Source: Treponema sp.
GTDB lineage: Bacteria; Spirochaetota; Spirochaetia; Treponematales; Breznakiellaceae
Length of the DNA stretch: 6,889 bases
NCBI GenBank assembly: GCA_031276685.1
Contig: JAISMQ010000086.1
Coordinates: forward strand, 1 to 6,889
Direction of reading: 5' to 3'
The notes under the pieces were generated by a model, which was given only the letters and a program-made list of their open reading frames with translations, was not told the DNA's origin and ran no database searches. Both the position numbers and the translations under genes were made by a program. Below are positions 1 to 6,889 of this stretch, piece after piece; the stretch's first letter is position 1, and the number at the start of each line of letters is the position of its first letter.

Positions 1-59
1 ACGTAAAGGGCCAGGGACAACGCGGCTTTGTTAGGACAATACGAGAAATGAAACGCCAC
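1..59 (-). CDS. Possible 5' end of a leftward gene (GTG start), cut by the window edge
   Basis: Reading leftward from a GTG at 59-57, the frame stays open to the window edge for 19 codons (MAFHFSYCPNKAALSLALY). A G-rich stretch (GGGGGA, 69-64) lies 4 nt upstream and could be a Shine-Dalgarno site. A strong-looking leftward promoter sits about 50 bp further upstream. A second GTG at 61-59 in another frame is also open, but its codons fit the genome's GC-rich third positions less well. I do not recognise the peptide. The open frame is too short to prove coding, so the main support is the promoter plus ribosome-site context. Confidence 0.3.
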   Translation of the reverse strand, partial: MAFHFSYCPNKAALSLALY

Positions 60-85
60 ACTATCCCCCTGTGCCGGTAATCTGC

Positions 86-104
86 CGGCGGCTTATACCC
101 GCCG
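86..104 (-). other. Hairpin in the leader of the predicted leftward transcript
   Basis: CGGCGG and CCGCCG form a perfect 6-bp stem around a 7-nt loop. Longer arms nearby can compete with it: CTGCCGG (82-88) pairs with CCGGCAG (111-117), and GCCGGTA (73-79) pairs with TACCGGC (109-115). The predicted start of the leftward transcript is near 109, so the inner hairpin would lie at the very 5' end of that RNA. Overlapping alternative stems suggest, but do not prove, a regulatory leader. No uridine run follows, so it is not a classical terminator. Confidence 0.35.
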
Positions 105-115
105 AAACTACCGGC

Positions 116-144
116 AGTATACCATACCTGCCGATCTATGTCAA
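116..144 (-). promoter_or_regulatory. Near-consensus sigma-70-type promoter firing leftward
   Basis: On the - strand, TTGACA (144-139, 6/6 consensus) is followed by an exact 17-bp spacer and TATACT (121-116, 5/6 consensus). The predicted start is near 109. It points away from uvrB, to a gene mostly outside the window. It is one of the two best promoter matches in the window. No comparably good promoter was seen for uvrB in the + direction within 1-222. Confidence 0.6.
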
Positions 145-222
145 CAAAGAATCTTAAAAAAAAACACGGCGGTTCGGGCAGGACCCTTTGACGGGGCCGG
201 AAGAATCCCCCATACTTTTCCA

Positions 223-2232
<2,010 letters not shown>

Positions 2233-2236
2233 CCGC

Positions 2237-2285
2237 GCTACATAGCGGCGCTATGTAGCCGTGCTACATGGCGGCGCTATATAGC
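2237..2285. repeat. Tandem pair of hairpin repeats between convergent genes, likely bidirectional transcription end
   Basis: Two 23-bp palindromic units sit 26 bp apart (2237-2259 and 2263-2285). Unit 1 has perfect 10-bp arms, GCTACATAGC and GCTATGTAGC, around a GGC loop. Unit 2 has arms GCTACATGGC and GCTATATAGC with the same loop, and one mismatch plus one wobble. Only two positions differ between the units. The pair begins 4 bp after the uvrB stop codon, and unit 2 overlaps the last codons and stop of ecfT (2277-2285). No T-run follows on either strand. It may end or protect both mRNAs, or be a dispersed REP-like palindrome. The structure is certain; the role is inferred. Confidence 0.8.
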
Positions 2286-3041
2286 GATCGCCGCCGCGAC
2301 AAGCGCGGCCAGGAACACGAGCGCGGCGACGTCCGCCGCCCGGAACGGGTAGCGTTTGCTGCCGGAATCGGGGCGGCGCAGGTTAAAGCCCCGCAGTTCG
2401 GCGGAGACGGCGCCCCCCTCTATCCGCCTTACCGACGAGATAAGCAGGGGCACGCAGAGGGGGAGCAGCAGGCGCAGCTTTTTGAACACGCCGCGGGTGT
2501 CGAAATCCACGCCCCGCGCCACCTGCGCGTCGATAATGGCGGCCATTTCATCGGCAAAGAGGGGGATAAAGCGGATCGCCGTGGTAAGCACGAAGGTGTA
2601 CTTGCAGGGTATGCGGAAGTACCTGTTAAGGGCGTTGGAAAGGTCGGACATCCGCGTTACCGAAAGCATCAGGGTCAGGGGCATGGTGGCGGCGATAAGG
2701 CGGGCCACGAAGAGCAGGGAAAAGAGGACCCCCGCGTCGGTGATGTAGATATCCGCAGGAAGGCGCAGCAAAACCCGCCCCTCCCGGACAAAAAACACCT
2801 GGACCGCGAAAAGCACGGCCGACAGCCTGGCCAGCGAGCCCAGAATCCTTAAGGATCTGCCGATTATCCCCGCCGAAGCGGAGGCCAGCAGGTTAAGGAC
2901 GATAACCCCCCCGATCAGCGGCAGATTCCCGCTTGCGAAGCAGGAGGCGCAGAGGCCGAAGGAAAGGACAAGCTTGGTAACGGGGTTAAGCCGGTGCAGA
3001 AACGAATCCCCCGCCGCGTAGTCCAGCAGCCCGGTCATCAT
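2277..3041 (-). CDS. ecfT: EcfT, transmembrane coupling subunit of an ECF transporter
   Basis: EcfT is the membrane scaffold that couples ATP hydrolysis by the two EcfA proteins to movement of the substrate-binding S component. The 254-residue protein has the family start (LHRLNPVTKL, residues 15-24), several hydrophobic membrane stretches (about 24-58, 66-84, 103-128 and 237-254) and the long cytoplasmic coupling region. Two Arg-containing coupling motifs can be seen: ARG (175-177) and LRG within AELRGF (214-219). The start is the first of two adjacent ATGs (3041-3039). It overlaps the ecfA2 stop by 4 bp (ATGA), typical of translational coupling, and a GGGGGG patch lies just upstream. A longer frame in the same register extends upstream to 3767, but that part only shadows ecfA2. 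It is the last gene of the operon, and its stop lies inside the tandem hairpin. Confidence 0.93.
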   Translation of the reverse strand: MMTGLLDYAAGDSFLHRLNPVTKLVLSFGLCASCFASGNLPLIGGVIVLNLLASASAGIIGRSLRILGSLARLSAVLFAVQVFFVREGRVLLRLPADIYITDAGVLFSLLFVARLIAATMPLTLMLSVTRMSDLSNALNRYFRIPCKYTFVLTTAIRFIPLFADEMAAIIDAQVARGVDFDTRGVFKKLRLLLPLCVPLLISSVRRIEGGAVSAELRGFNLRRPDSGSKRYPFRAADVAALVFLAALVAAAIAI

Positions 3042-3895
3042 ACGCGCCCCCCTTCGCGGGCCGTTTCCGCGCCGCCCGCCTGTTCCGCGCAGAGGGCGAC
3101 CATTTCGTCCACGGTAAAGGCCCCCGCGAAGGGAGGCCCCAGCCGCTGGGCCAGGCTTGGGATCTGGGCGGGCAGCAGGGAAGCCCGCCCCAGCAGGGCC
3201 CCGTCGCCCATGATCCGCCGCACCGGGCCGTCGCCGATCAGGCGGCCGGCGCTCAGGACCAGGGCCCGGCGGGCGTAATCGGCTACCACTTCCATATCGT
3301 GGCTGATCATAAGGACCGTCGCGCCCGCGGCGTTCAGGCCCGAGATTATGCCCATGATCGCCGTACACTCCCGGTAGTCCAGGCCCGTGGTGGGCTCGTC
3401 CAGGATAAGGAACTCCGGTTTCCGGGCCAGGACGCCGGCGAGGGCAAGCTGCTGGCGTTCCCCCCGCGAAAGGCCGAAGGGGTCCCGGCCGCCGTCCAGA
3501 TGGAACAGGTCCAGCATTTCCTCCAGCCTGCGCTGCTTTTCCCCTTCTTTGCGCGCGGGGGGAATTCCGCCGGGGGCCTCCAGGACAAGATCCAGGCCAA
3601 AGAGGATCTCCTCCCTTACGGTGTTCTTGCAGATCTGGCGGTCCGGGTTCTGGAACAGGTAGCCTACCCGGCGCGCAAGGGCGCTGGCCTTGGCCTGCCG
3701 CGTATCCTGGCCCCCCAGGAGGACCCTGCCCCGGCGCGGCTTTGCCAGGCCGTTGCAAAGCCGGCACAGGGTGGACTTTCCCGCCCCGTTTTCCCCCAGC
3801 AGGGCGACAAAATCCCCCCGTTCCACAGTAAAAGAGACGGAGTCGATAACCGTCCTATCCCCGTAGTCAAAACCGACTTCTTCAAAACGCAGCAT
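3038..3895 (-). CDS. ecfA2: EcfA2-type ATPase of an ECF transporter
   Basis: This is one of two cytoplasmic ABC ATPases that power the ECF importer as a heterodimer bound to EcfT. The 285 residues match the usual EcfA size. Motifs: Walker A GENGAGKST (34-42); Q-loop Gln82 in LFQNPDRQ; signature LSRGE (142-146) in place of LSGGQ; Walker B FLILDE (162-167) followed by PTTGLDY, where the D-loop ends in Tyr rather than the usual Pro; and H-switch His199 in ISHD. A C-terminal extension of about 70 residues is usual for EcfA. The start at 3895 has a good ribosome site, GGAG (3906-3903), 7 nt upstream and inside the end of ecfA1, which it overlaps by 14 bp. The A1/A2 label follows gene order and motif style and could be swapped. 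Confidence 0.93.
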   Translation of the reverse strand: MLRFEEVGFDYGDRTVIDSVSFTVERGDFVALLGENGAGKSTLCRLCNGLAKPRRGRVLLGGQDTRQAKASALARRVGYLFQNPDRQICKNTVREEILFGLDLVLEAPGGIPPARKEGEKQRRLEEMLDLFHLDGGRDPFGLSRGERQQLALAGVLARKPEFLILDEPTTGLDYRECTAIMGIISGLNAAGATVLMISHDMEVVADYARRALVLSAGRLIGDGPVRRIMGDGALLGRASLLPAQIPSLAQRLGPPFAGAFTVDEMVALCAEQAGGAETAREGGRV

Positions 3896-4742
3896 TGCCG
3901 TACTCCGAAAACAGGTTTTTCATCATGGCCCCGGCCTGGTCCAGGCTGTGGGGCAGGGGCCCCGCGTAAAAGCCCCGGTCCCGCAGGGCCTTGCCCAGGC
4001 TTGTCACCCGTGGAATATTGATCCCGCAGCCCTCGAGCAGTTCGGGCCGCTGCAGCACCTCCGTTACCGTGCCGTGGAGGACCAGGGAACCCTTGTCCAT
4101 AACGGCCAGACGCCGGGCGAATTCGCAGAGCAGCATGATCTTCTGCTCCACGGCGATGATCGTGATACCAAACCGCCGGTTAAGATCCCGCAGGAATTCA
4201 AAAACCTGGCGGCTGGAAACGGGGTCAAGCTCGCCCGTGGCCTCGTCAAGGACGATGATCCGGGGCCGCAGCGCGGTAATCGCCGCGATGGCCACCTTCT
4301 GTTTCTGCCCGCCGGACAGGGTGCTAAGAGCCCGGTAGCGCAGATCCTCTATCCCCGCCATGCCCAGGGCGGCCTTCAGGCGATCTTCGATCTCGTCACG
4401 GGGGACGCGGAAGTTCTCCAGCCCAAAGAGGATCTCGTCTTCCACCACGGAGGCGACCATCTGCCCGTCAATATCCTGGAAGACGCTCCCCAATTCCGCG
4501 GCGATCCGCTCCGTCCCGGCGTCCACCGTGTCAAGGCCGTTTACCAGGGCCCGGCCGTAAAAATCGCCCCCGTAATGGTGGGGCACCACCCCGTTCAGCG
4601 CATAGGCCAGGGTGGACTTCCCGGCCCCGGAAGGGCCGATGATCCCAAGGAATTCCCCGTCGGGGATCTCCAGGCTGATCCCCGCCAGGGCGTCCCGCAG
4701 CCCCCCCCGGTAGCGGAACCTTAGATTTTCCAGGCTAATCAT
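3882..4742 (-). CDS. ecfA1: EcfA1-type ATPase of an ECF transporter, H-switch His replaced by Gln
   Basis: This is the second ABC ATPase of the ECF pair (286 residues). Motifs: Walker A GPSGAGKST (36-44); Q-loop Gln89 in VFQDIDGQ; canonical signature LSGGQ (142-146); Walker B IIVLDE (162-167), continuing as ATGELDP rather than the common PTSGLDP. At the H-switch the sequence reads IIAVEQK, with Gln200 (codon CAG at 4145-4143) where this family normally has His, as in VEHK. The catalytic Walker B Glu167 is kept. In a head-to-tail heterodimer, the altered H-switch and the non-standard LSRGE of EcfA2 fall in the same composite ATP site, so one site may be weakened. The gene overlaps the S-component gene by 8 bp and ecfA2 by 14 bp. 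No strong Shine-Dalgarno is visible, so coupling to the upstream gene is likely. Confidence 0.93.
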   Translation of the reverse strand: MISLENLRFRYRGGLRDALAGISLEIPDGEFLGIIGPSGAGKSTLAYALNGVVPHHYGGDFYGRALVNGLDTVDAGTERIAAELGSVFQDIDGQMVASVVEDEILFGLENFRVPRDEIEDRLKAALGMAGIEDLRYRALSTLSGGQKQKVAIAAITALRPRIIVLDEATGELDPVSSRQVFEFLRDLNRRFGITIIAVEQKIMLLCEFARRLAVMDKGSLVLHGTVTEVLQRPELLEGCGINIPRVTSLGKALRDRGFYAGPLPHSLDQAGAMMKNLFSEYGNAAF

Positions 4743-5379
4743 TCCGCTTCAGCGCCAGTTTCAAGGGGATGTAGAGGATCTGCACAATGACGGCGTTGAT
4801 AAGGGCAGTCCCAAAGATTATCGCCATGAAGATAGCCAGGGGCGTGGGCGTTATGTCCGCCCCCGCGTAGTACACCAGGTACATGACGCCGATAAAGCTA
4901 AAGCCGCTTACCAGGGTACTCAGGAAGGTGCATCCGGTAATCCGCGCCGCCCCCAGCGCCGCCCGCAGGGCCCCCGATCCCGGCCGCGCCAGGGGGATTC
5001 GGGCGAACAGGCACATGGCCAGGGCCCCCAGCAGCTCGCTTGCGAAGTTGATATAGGGCTGGCCGGGGAAAAACTGGCAGACGGCCCCGGAGAGCAGACC
5101 GATAACCGCCGCCTCCGCCAGGCGGGGCCGTATCAGCAGGATAGTCAGGCAGTACATGGCGATGATGAAGTTGGGCTTCATCCCGAAGTTGATCACCGTC
5201 CCCACGGCGGTCCGCAGCACCACCCCGGCGGCAAGCAAAATGCCGATAAGGAGCATGTCCCGAATCTGGAGGCCCTTCCGCGCCGTCTTCCCCAGTTCCC
5301 GTTTTTCCATGCCGGCCGCGCCGTTTTCACCGGGGGCCAAGCCGTCCGCTTTTTTCGCGGCAATAACACCTGTGTCCAT
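4735..5379 (-). CDS. ECF transporter S component, TrpP-like (predicted tryptophan uptake)
   Basis: S components are small membrane proteins that bind the substrate and dock on EcfT. This 214-residue protein has about six hydrophobic segments (roughly 42-63, 69-83, 88-104, 112-127, 146-171 and 180-208). Its middle part (GMKPNFIIAMY at 66-76, GLLSGAV at 94-100, FFPGQPYINF at 103-112) resembles the TrpP family of predicted tryptophan transporters, recalled with a GMKPD motif and an FPxGQIPN-like stretch. The substrate is therefore an inference; another aromatic or vitamin-like substrate is possible. The start at 5379 has the best ribosome site in the window (AGGAG, 5390-5386, 6 nt away), giving an unusual hydrophilic N-tail of about 40 residues. 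Met24 or Met42 would give a shorter form. It is the first gene of the operon, so these ATPases and EcfT appear dedicated to this substrate. Confidence 0.8.
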   Translation of the reverse strand: MDTGVIAAKKADGLAPGENGAAGMEKRELGKTARKGLQIRDMLLIGILLAAGVVLRTAVGTVINFGMKPNFIIAMYCLTILLIRPRLAEAAVIGLLSGAVCQFFPGQPYINFASELLGALAMCLFARIPLARPGSGALRAALGAARITGCTFLSTLVSGFSFIGVMYLVYYAGADITPTPLAIFMAIIFGTALINAVIVQILYIPLKLALKRND

Positions 5380-5385
5380 CGTTTT

Positions 5386-5392
5386 CTCCTCT
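5386..5392 (-). promoter_or_regulatory. Shine-Dalgarno site of the S-component gene
   Basis: AGAGGAG ends 6 nt before the ATG at 5379. This match decides the start in favour of the long N-terminal tail over internal Met24. It lies only 2 nt after the 14-bp palindrome at 5395-5408, so RNA folding could affect access to it. Confidence 0.8.
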
Positions 5393-5394
5393 TC

Positions 5395-5414
5395 CCGCCC
5401 GCGGGCGGTTTTTT
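5395..5414 (+). terminator. Intrinsic-terminator-like palindrome followed by T6 on the + strand
   Basis: A perfect 14-bp GC palindrome (5395-5408, CCGCCCGCGGGCGG) is followed at once by six T's (5409-5414) on the + strand. It has the form of a Rho-independent terminator for rightward transcription. No + strand gene ends near here, so it would stop antisense transcripts of the ECF operon before they reach rlpA. On the - strand the same hairpin lies just upstream of the S-gene ribosome site and may act on translation instead. The stem is short (5 bp around CGCG). Confidence 0.45.
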
Positions 5415-5498
5415 GGTATGTATGCGGCCCGCCGCGCCCGGATCCGATGACCGGATCGGCACACCGCCTTTGCTTCTACACATAGAAGCGTTTCTTTG
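5395..5498 (-). promoter_or_regulatory. Structured 5' leader of the ECF operon
   Basis: From the predicted start near 5498 to the ribosome site, the - strand RNA can fold several simple hairpins. The first is GCTTCTA/TAGAAGC (5489-5483 with 5478-5472, 4-nt loop). The second is GATCCG/CGGATC (5457-5452 with 5446-5441). The third is a short GCGG/CCGC stem (5435-5424), and the last is the 14-bp palindrome 5408-5395 beside the Shine-Dalgarno. GGCGG at 5468-5464 could instead pair with CCGCC at 5408-5404 and open the last hairpin. I see no T-box motif, no repeated GAG/UAG TRAP sites and no leader peptide with Trp codons, so no known class is assigned. Regulation is suggested only by the folding. 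Confidence 0.4.
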
Positions 5499-5504
5499 TA
5501 TAAG

Positions 5505-5533
5505 AACATACCGCGGCCCGGCTGAAATGTCAA
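5505..5533 (-). promoter_or_regulatory. Promoter of the ECF transporter operon
   Basis: TTGACA (5533-5528, 6/6) is followed by a 17-bp spacer and TATGTT (5510-5505, 4/6). The predicted start is near 5498, which leaves a leader of about 120 nt before the S-component ATG. The position and direction fit the first gene of the four-gene operon. Confidence 0.65.
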
Positions 5534-5542
5534 GCGGCTTTC

Positions 5543-5571
5543 TTTTTTTTCTTTCTGTTTCCGCCGATAAT
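5543..5571 (+). promoter_or_regulatory. Candidate rlpA promoter implying a leaderless or near-leaderless mRNA
   Basis: GATAAT (5566-5571) is a 5/6 match to a -10 box and ends 6 nt before the rlpA ATG at 5578. The region 17 bp upstream is only a T-run (T8, 5543-5550), a poor -35. Transcription would begin at or near the ATG itself. This fits the lack of any Shine-Dalgarno upstream of rlpA. The -35 weakness keeps confidence low. Confidence 0.35.
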
Positions 5572-5577
5572 AAGCCC

Positions 5578-6889
5578 ATGAAACGGATCGCTGCTGCCCT
5601 TGCGGCGGGGTTCTTTGCCGCCGTTCTCTGCGGGGCCCAGAATTCCGCCGACCTTTCGAACTTCCGGCAGGAGGGCATCGCCTCCTGGTACGGGGCGGAA
5701 TTTGACGGACGCCCGACGGCGTCGGGGGAGATCTTCAACGCCTCCCTCTACACCGCCGCCCACCCTACCCTGCCCTTCGGCACCCTTCTGACGGTTACCA
5801 ACATGAACAACGGCAGAACGGTTAACGTGCGGGTGAACGACCGGGGGCCCTTCGTATCGTCCCGGATCATCGATCTTTCGCAGGCGGCGGCCCAGATGCT
5901 GGACATGGTGAGCAGCGGGACGGCGCCGGTAACGGTAGAGATCATGAAGACCGGGGCCGCCTCCGGCCAGGGGGCCGGCGGAACCTACCAGGCGGACGCC
6001 AATACCAGCGCGGTATCGCAGGGGGGCTATACCAGCGCCACATCCCAGATTGTGGCCCCCTACCCTTCATACCAAACGCCCGTGTACCAAAGCCCCCCCG
6101 CCCAAAGCGCGGAGCCGACGGTGATCCAGGTCCAGCCGCCCCAGCAGCAGATAACCCAGTACTTCCAGCAGCCCCTTGCCCAGCCGATGCAGCCCCCGGT
6201 CCAGCCGATGAATCAGCCCCTTGCCCAGCCAATGCGGCAGACCCCCCAGGCAGCGCCCCAGGCGGTCCAGCAGCAGCAGCCGATCCAGCAGGTACTGCCC
6301 GTACAGCAGGTGATCCAGCCCGTACAGCCCATCGTGCAGCCCATACCGCCCCAGGCGCCCTCGCAACCGGCGGTACAGTCCGCGCAGCCCCCGGCAAGCC
6401 CCCAGGTTCAGAGTCCGGCCCCCCCGGTCCAGGCTACGCAGCCGGTGCAGATCAACATCCCCATAGAAGTACGGCCCATAGTCAGCTCCGAGCCCATCGT
6501 TATCCCGGCGCCCAAAACAGTGCCGGAGACCCCGGCCCCGGCAAGCCCCGCCCCAGTTTCAACCAGCCCTGAGCCGGCGCCAAGCCCTGTGGCAGCCCCC
6601 ATCGCCCCGGTTTCGACCAGCCCCGCCGCCCCGGCCCCGGTGTCAACAAGCCCGGCCGCCCCGGCCCCGGTTTTAACAAGCCCGGCCACCCTGGCCCCGG
6701 TTTTAACAAGCCCGGCGCCGGTTTCAGCCAGCCCCGCGCCCGTTTCGACCGCGGCGGTTAAGCCCAACATGATCTACCGGATCCAGGTAGGCTCCTACCG
6801 CGAGGCCCGGAACGCGCTGGCGGCCGCCGAGCGGCTTAAAAATTCCGGCCTGAACCCGGCTTACGAGCGGAACGGGGATTTGTTCAGGG
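5578..6889 (+). CDS. rlpA: RlpA-like secreted protein: DPBB domain, long Pro/Gln-rich linker, SPOR domain (3' end cut by window)
   Basis: RlpA proteins act on peptidoglycan in the cell envelope. Some are lytic transglycosylases that cleave stem-less (denuded) glycan at division sites, and SPOR domains bind such glycan. 437 codons are present, with no stop before the window end. Residues 1-20 form a signal peptide (MKRIAAALAAGFFAAVLCGA). The double-psi beta-barrel spans about 32-123, with GIASWYG (33-39), TASGE (47-51), TAAH (59-62) and NDRGPF (87-92). Glu51, His62 and Asp88 have the spacing I recall for the catalytic residues of Pseudomonas RlpA. A low-complexity linker (about 125-395) is Gln/Pro-rich first and Pro/Ala/Ser/Thr-rich later, with a less repetitive island at 292-310. 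The SPOR domain begins near 399 (YRIQVGSY). Cys18 lacks a classical lipobox (Leu at -1), so cleavage after Ala20 is more likely than lipidation. There is no Shine-Dalgarno. Confidence 0.93.
   Translation, partial: MKRIAAALAAGFFAAVLCGAQNSADLSNFRQEGIASWYGAEFDGRPTASGEIFNASLYTAAHPTLPFGTLLTVTNMNNGRTVNVRVNDRGPFVSSRIIDLSQAAAQMLDMVSSGTAPVTVEIMKTGAASGQGAGGTYQADANTSAVSQGGYTSATSQIVAPYPSYQTPVYQSPPAQSAEPTVIQVQPPQQQITQYFQQPLAQPMQPPVQPMNQPLAQPMRQTPQAAPQAVQQQQPIQQVLPVQQVIQPVQPIVQPIPPQAPSQPAVQSAQPPASPQVQSPAPPVQATQPVQINIPIEVRPIVSSEPIVIPAPKTVPETPAPASPAPVSTSPEPAPSPVAAPIAPVSTSPAAPAPVSTSPAAPAPVLTSPATLAPVLTSPAPVSASPAPVSTAAVKPNMIYRIQVGSYREARNALAAAERLKNSGLNPAYERNGDLFR
6601..6720 (+). repeat. Four in-frame 30-bp tandem repeats in the rlpA linker
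   Basis: Four successive 30-bp units (6601, 6631, 6661, 6691) encode 10-residue repeats of the form (I/P/L)APV(S/L)TSPA(A/T/P), residues 342-381. The flanks hold partial copies (APVSTSP upstream, APVSASPAPVSTA downstream). The period is an exact multiple of three, so copy-number change would lengthen or shorten the linker without breaking the frame. Units 2 to 4 are the most alike. Confidence 0.85.

Noticed and set aside
27..40. Possible SOS (LexA) operator of the TTTG-N5-CAAA kind
   Set aside because: The spacing is six rather than five and the right half is CAAT; it lies far from the uvrB start.
156..190. Terminator on the - strand ending in T9 (A9 at 156-164)
   Set aside because: The only upstream stem is 5 bp with a mismatch and is not directly next to the T-run.
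2284..2291. GCGATCGC octamer resembling the cyanobacterial HIP1 repeat
   Set aside because: A single copy in GC-rich DNA has no weight.
3042..3767. Upstream extension of the ecfT reading frame
   Set aside because: It overlaps ecfA2 in another register, is Pro/Arg/Gly-rich, and the EcfT family start is at 3041.
3299..4724. Long + strand open frames across the ATPase genes
   Set aside because: Both ATPases are fully motif-supported on the - strand; the + frames are composition artefacts.
5327..5533. Leader peptide or small gene ahead of the ECF operon
   Set aside because: Its ATGs lie in or upstream of the -10 box, it has no Trp codons of note, and it runs into the S gene out of frame.
5578..5640. 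RlpA as a lipoprotein
   Set aside because: Cys18 is preceded by Ala-Val-Leu, not a lipobox; cleavage after Ala20 fits better, though spirochaetal lipoboxes are relaxed.
5942..6770. - strand frames rich in Gly/Ala/Leu opposite rlpA
   Set aside because: They are the complement of the Pro/Gln linker repeats; the + frame has a signal peptide, DPBB and SPOR domains.

Overview
This 6.9 kb stretch is GC-rich and looks like ordinary chromosomal DNA. No phage, transposon, CRISPR or tRNA signal was seen. It holds five confident genes, and a sixth is possible at the left edge. The RlpA-type protein (DPBB core, very long Pro/Gln linker, C-terminal SPOR domain) and its style remind me of Treponema-like spirochaetes with raised GC content. 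That taxonomic guess is weak: it rests on family recognition alone and could not be searched.

Layout. Positions 1-222 are a regulatory region. A near-consensus promoter (TTGACA-N17-TATACT) points leftward out of the window, and a possible GTG-started gene may follow it. Next is uvrB on the + strand (223-2232), a complete nucleotide excision repair helicase. It is convergent with a four-gene operon on the - strand. Between them lies a tandem pair of hairpin repeats (2237-2285), the second overlapping the end of the last operon gene.

The operon reads right to left from about 5500 to 2277. It encodes a complete energy-coupling factor (ECF) vitamin/amino-acid importer: a membrane S component resembling the predicted tryptophan transporter TrpP, two ATPases (EcfA1, EcfA2) and the transmembrane coupling protein EcfT. 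Every junction overlaps (8, 14 and 4 bp), so the subunits are probably translationally coupled and made together. The operon has its own strong-looking promoter (TTGACA-N17-TATGTT), a leader of about 120 nt with several hairpins, and a good Shine-Dalgarno site.

Divergent from the operon is an rlpA-like gene (5578 to beyond the right edge). It encodes a secreted peptidoglycan-acting protein cut by the window end inside its SPOR domain. It may be transcribed without a leader.

The items most worth a second look are the chemically asymmetric ATPase pair (the H-switch histidine is replaced by glutamine in EcfA1), the tandem hairpin between convergent genes, the structured ECF leader, and the roughly 270-residue repeat-bearing linker of the RlpA protein. 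I found no clear sign of a wholly new system.
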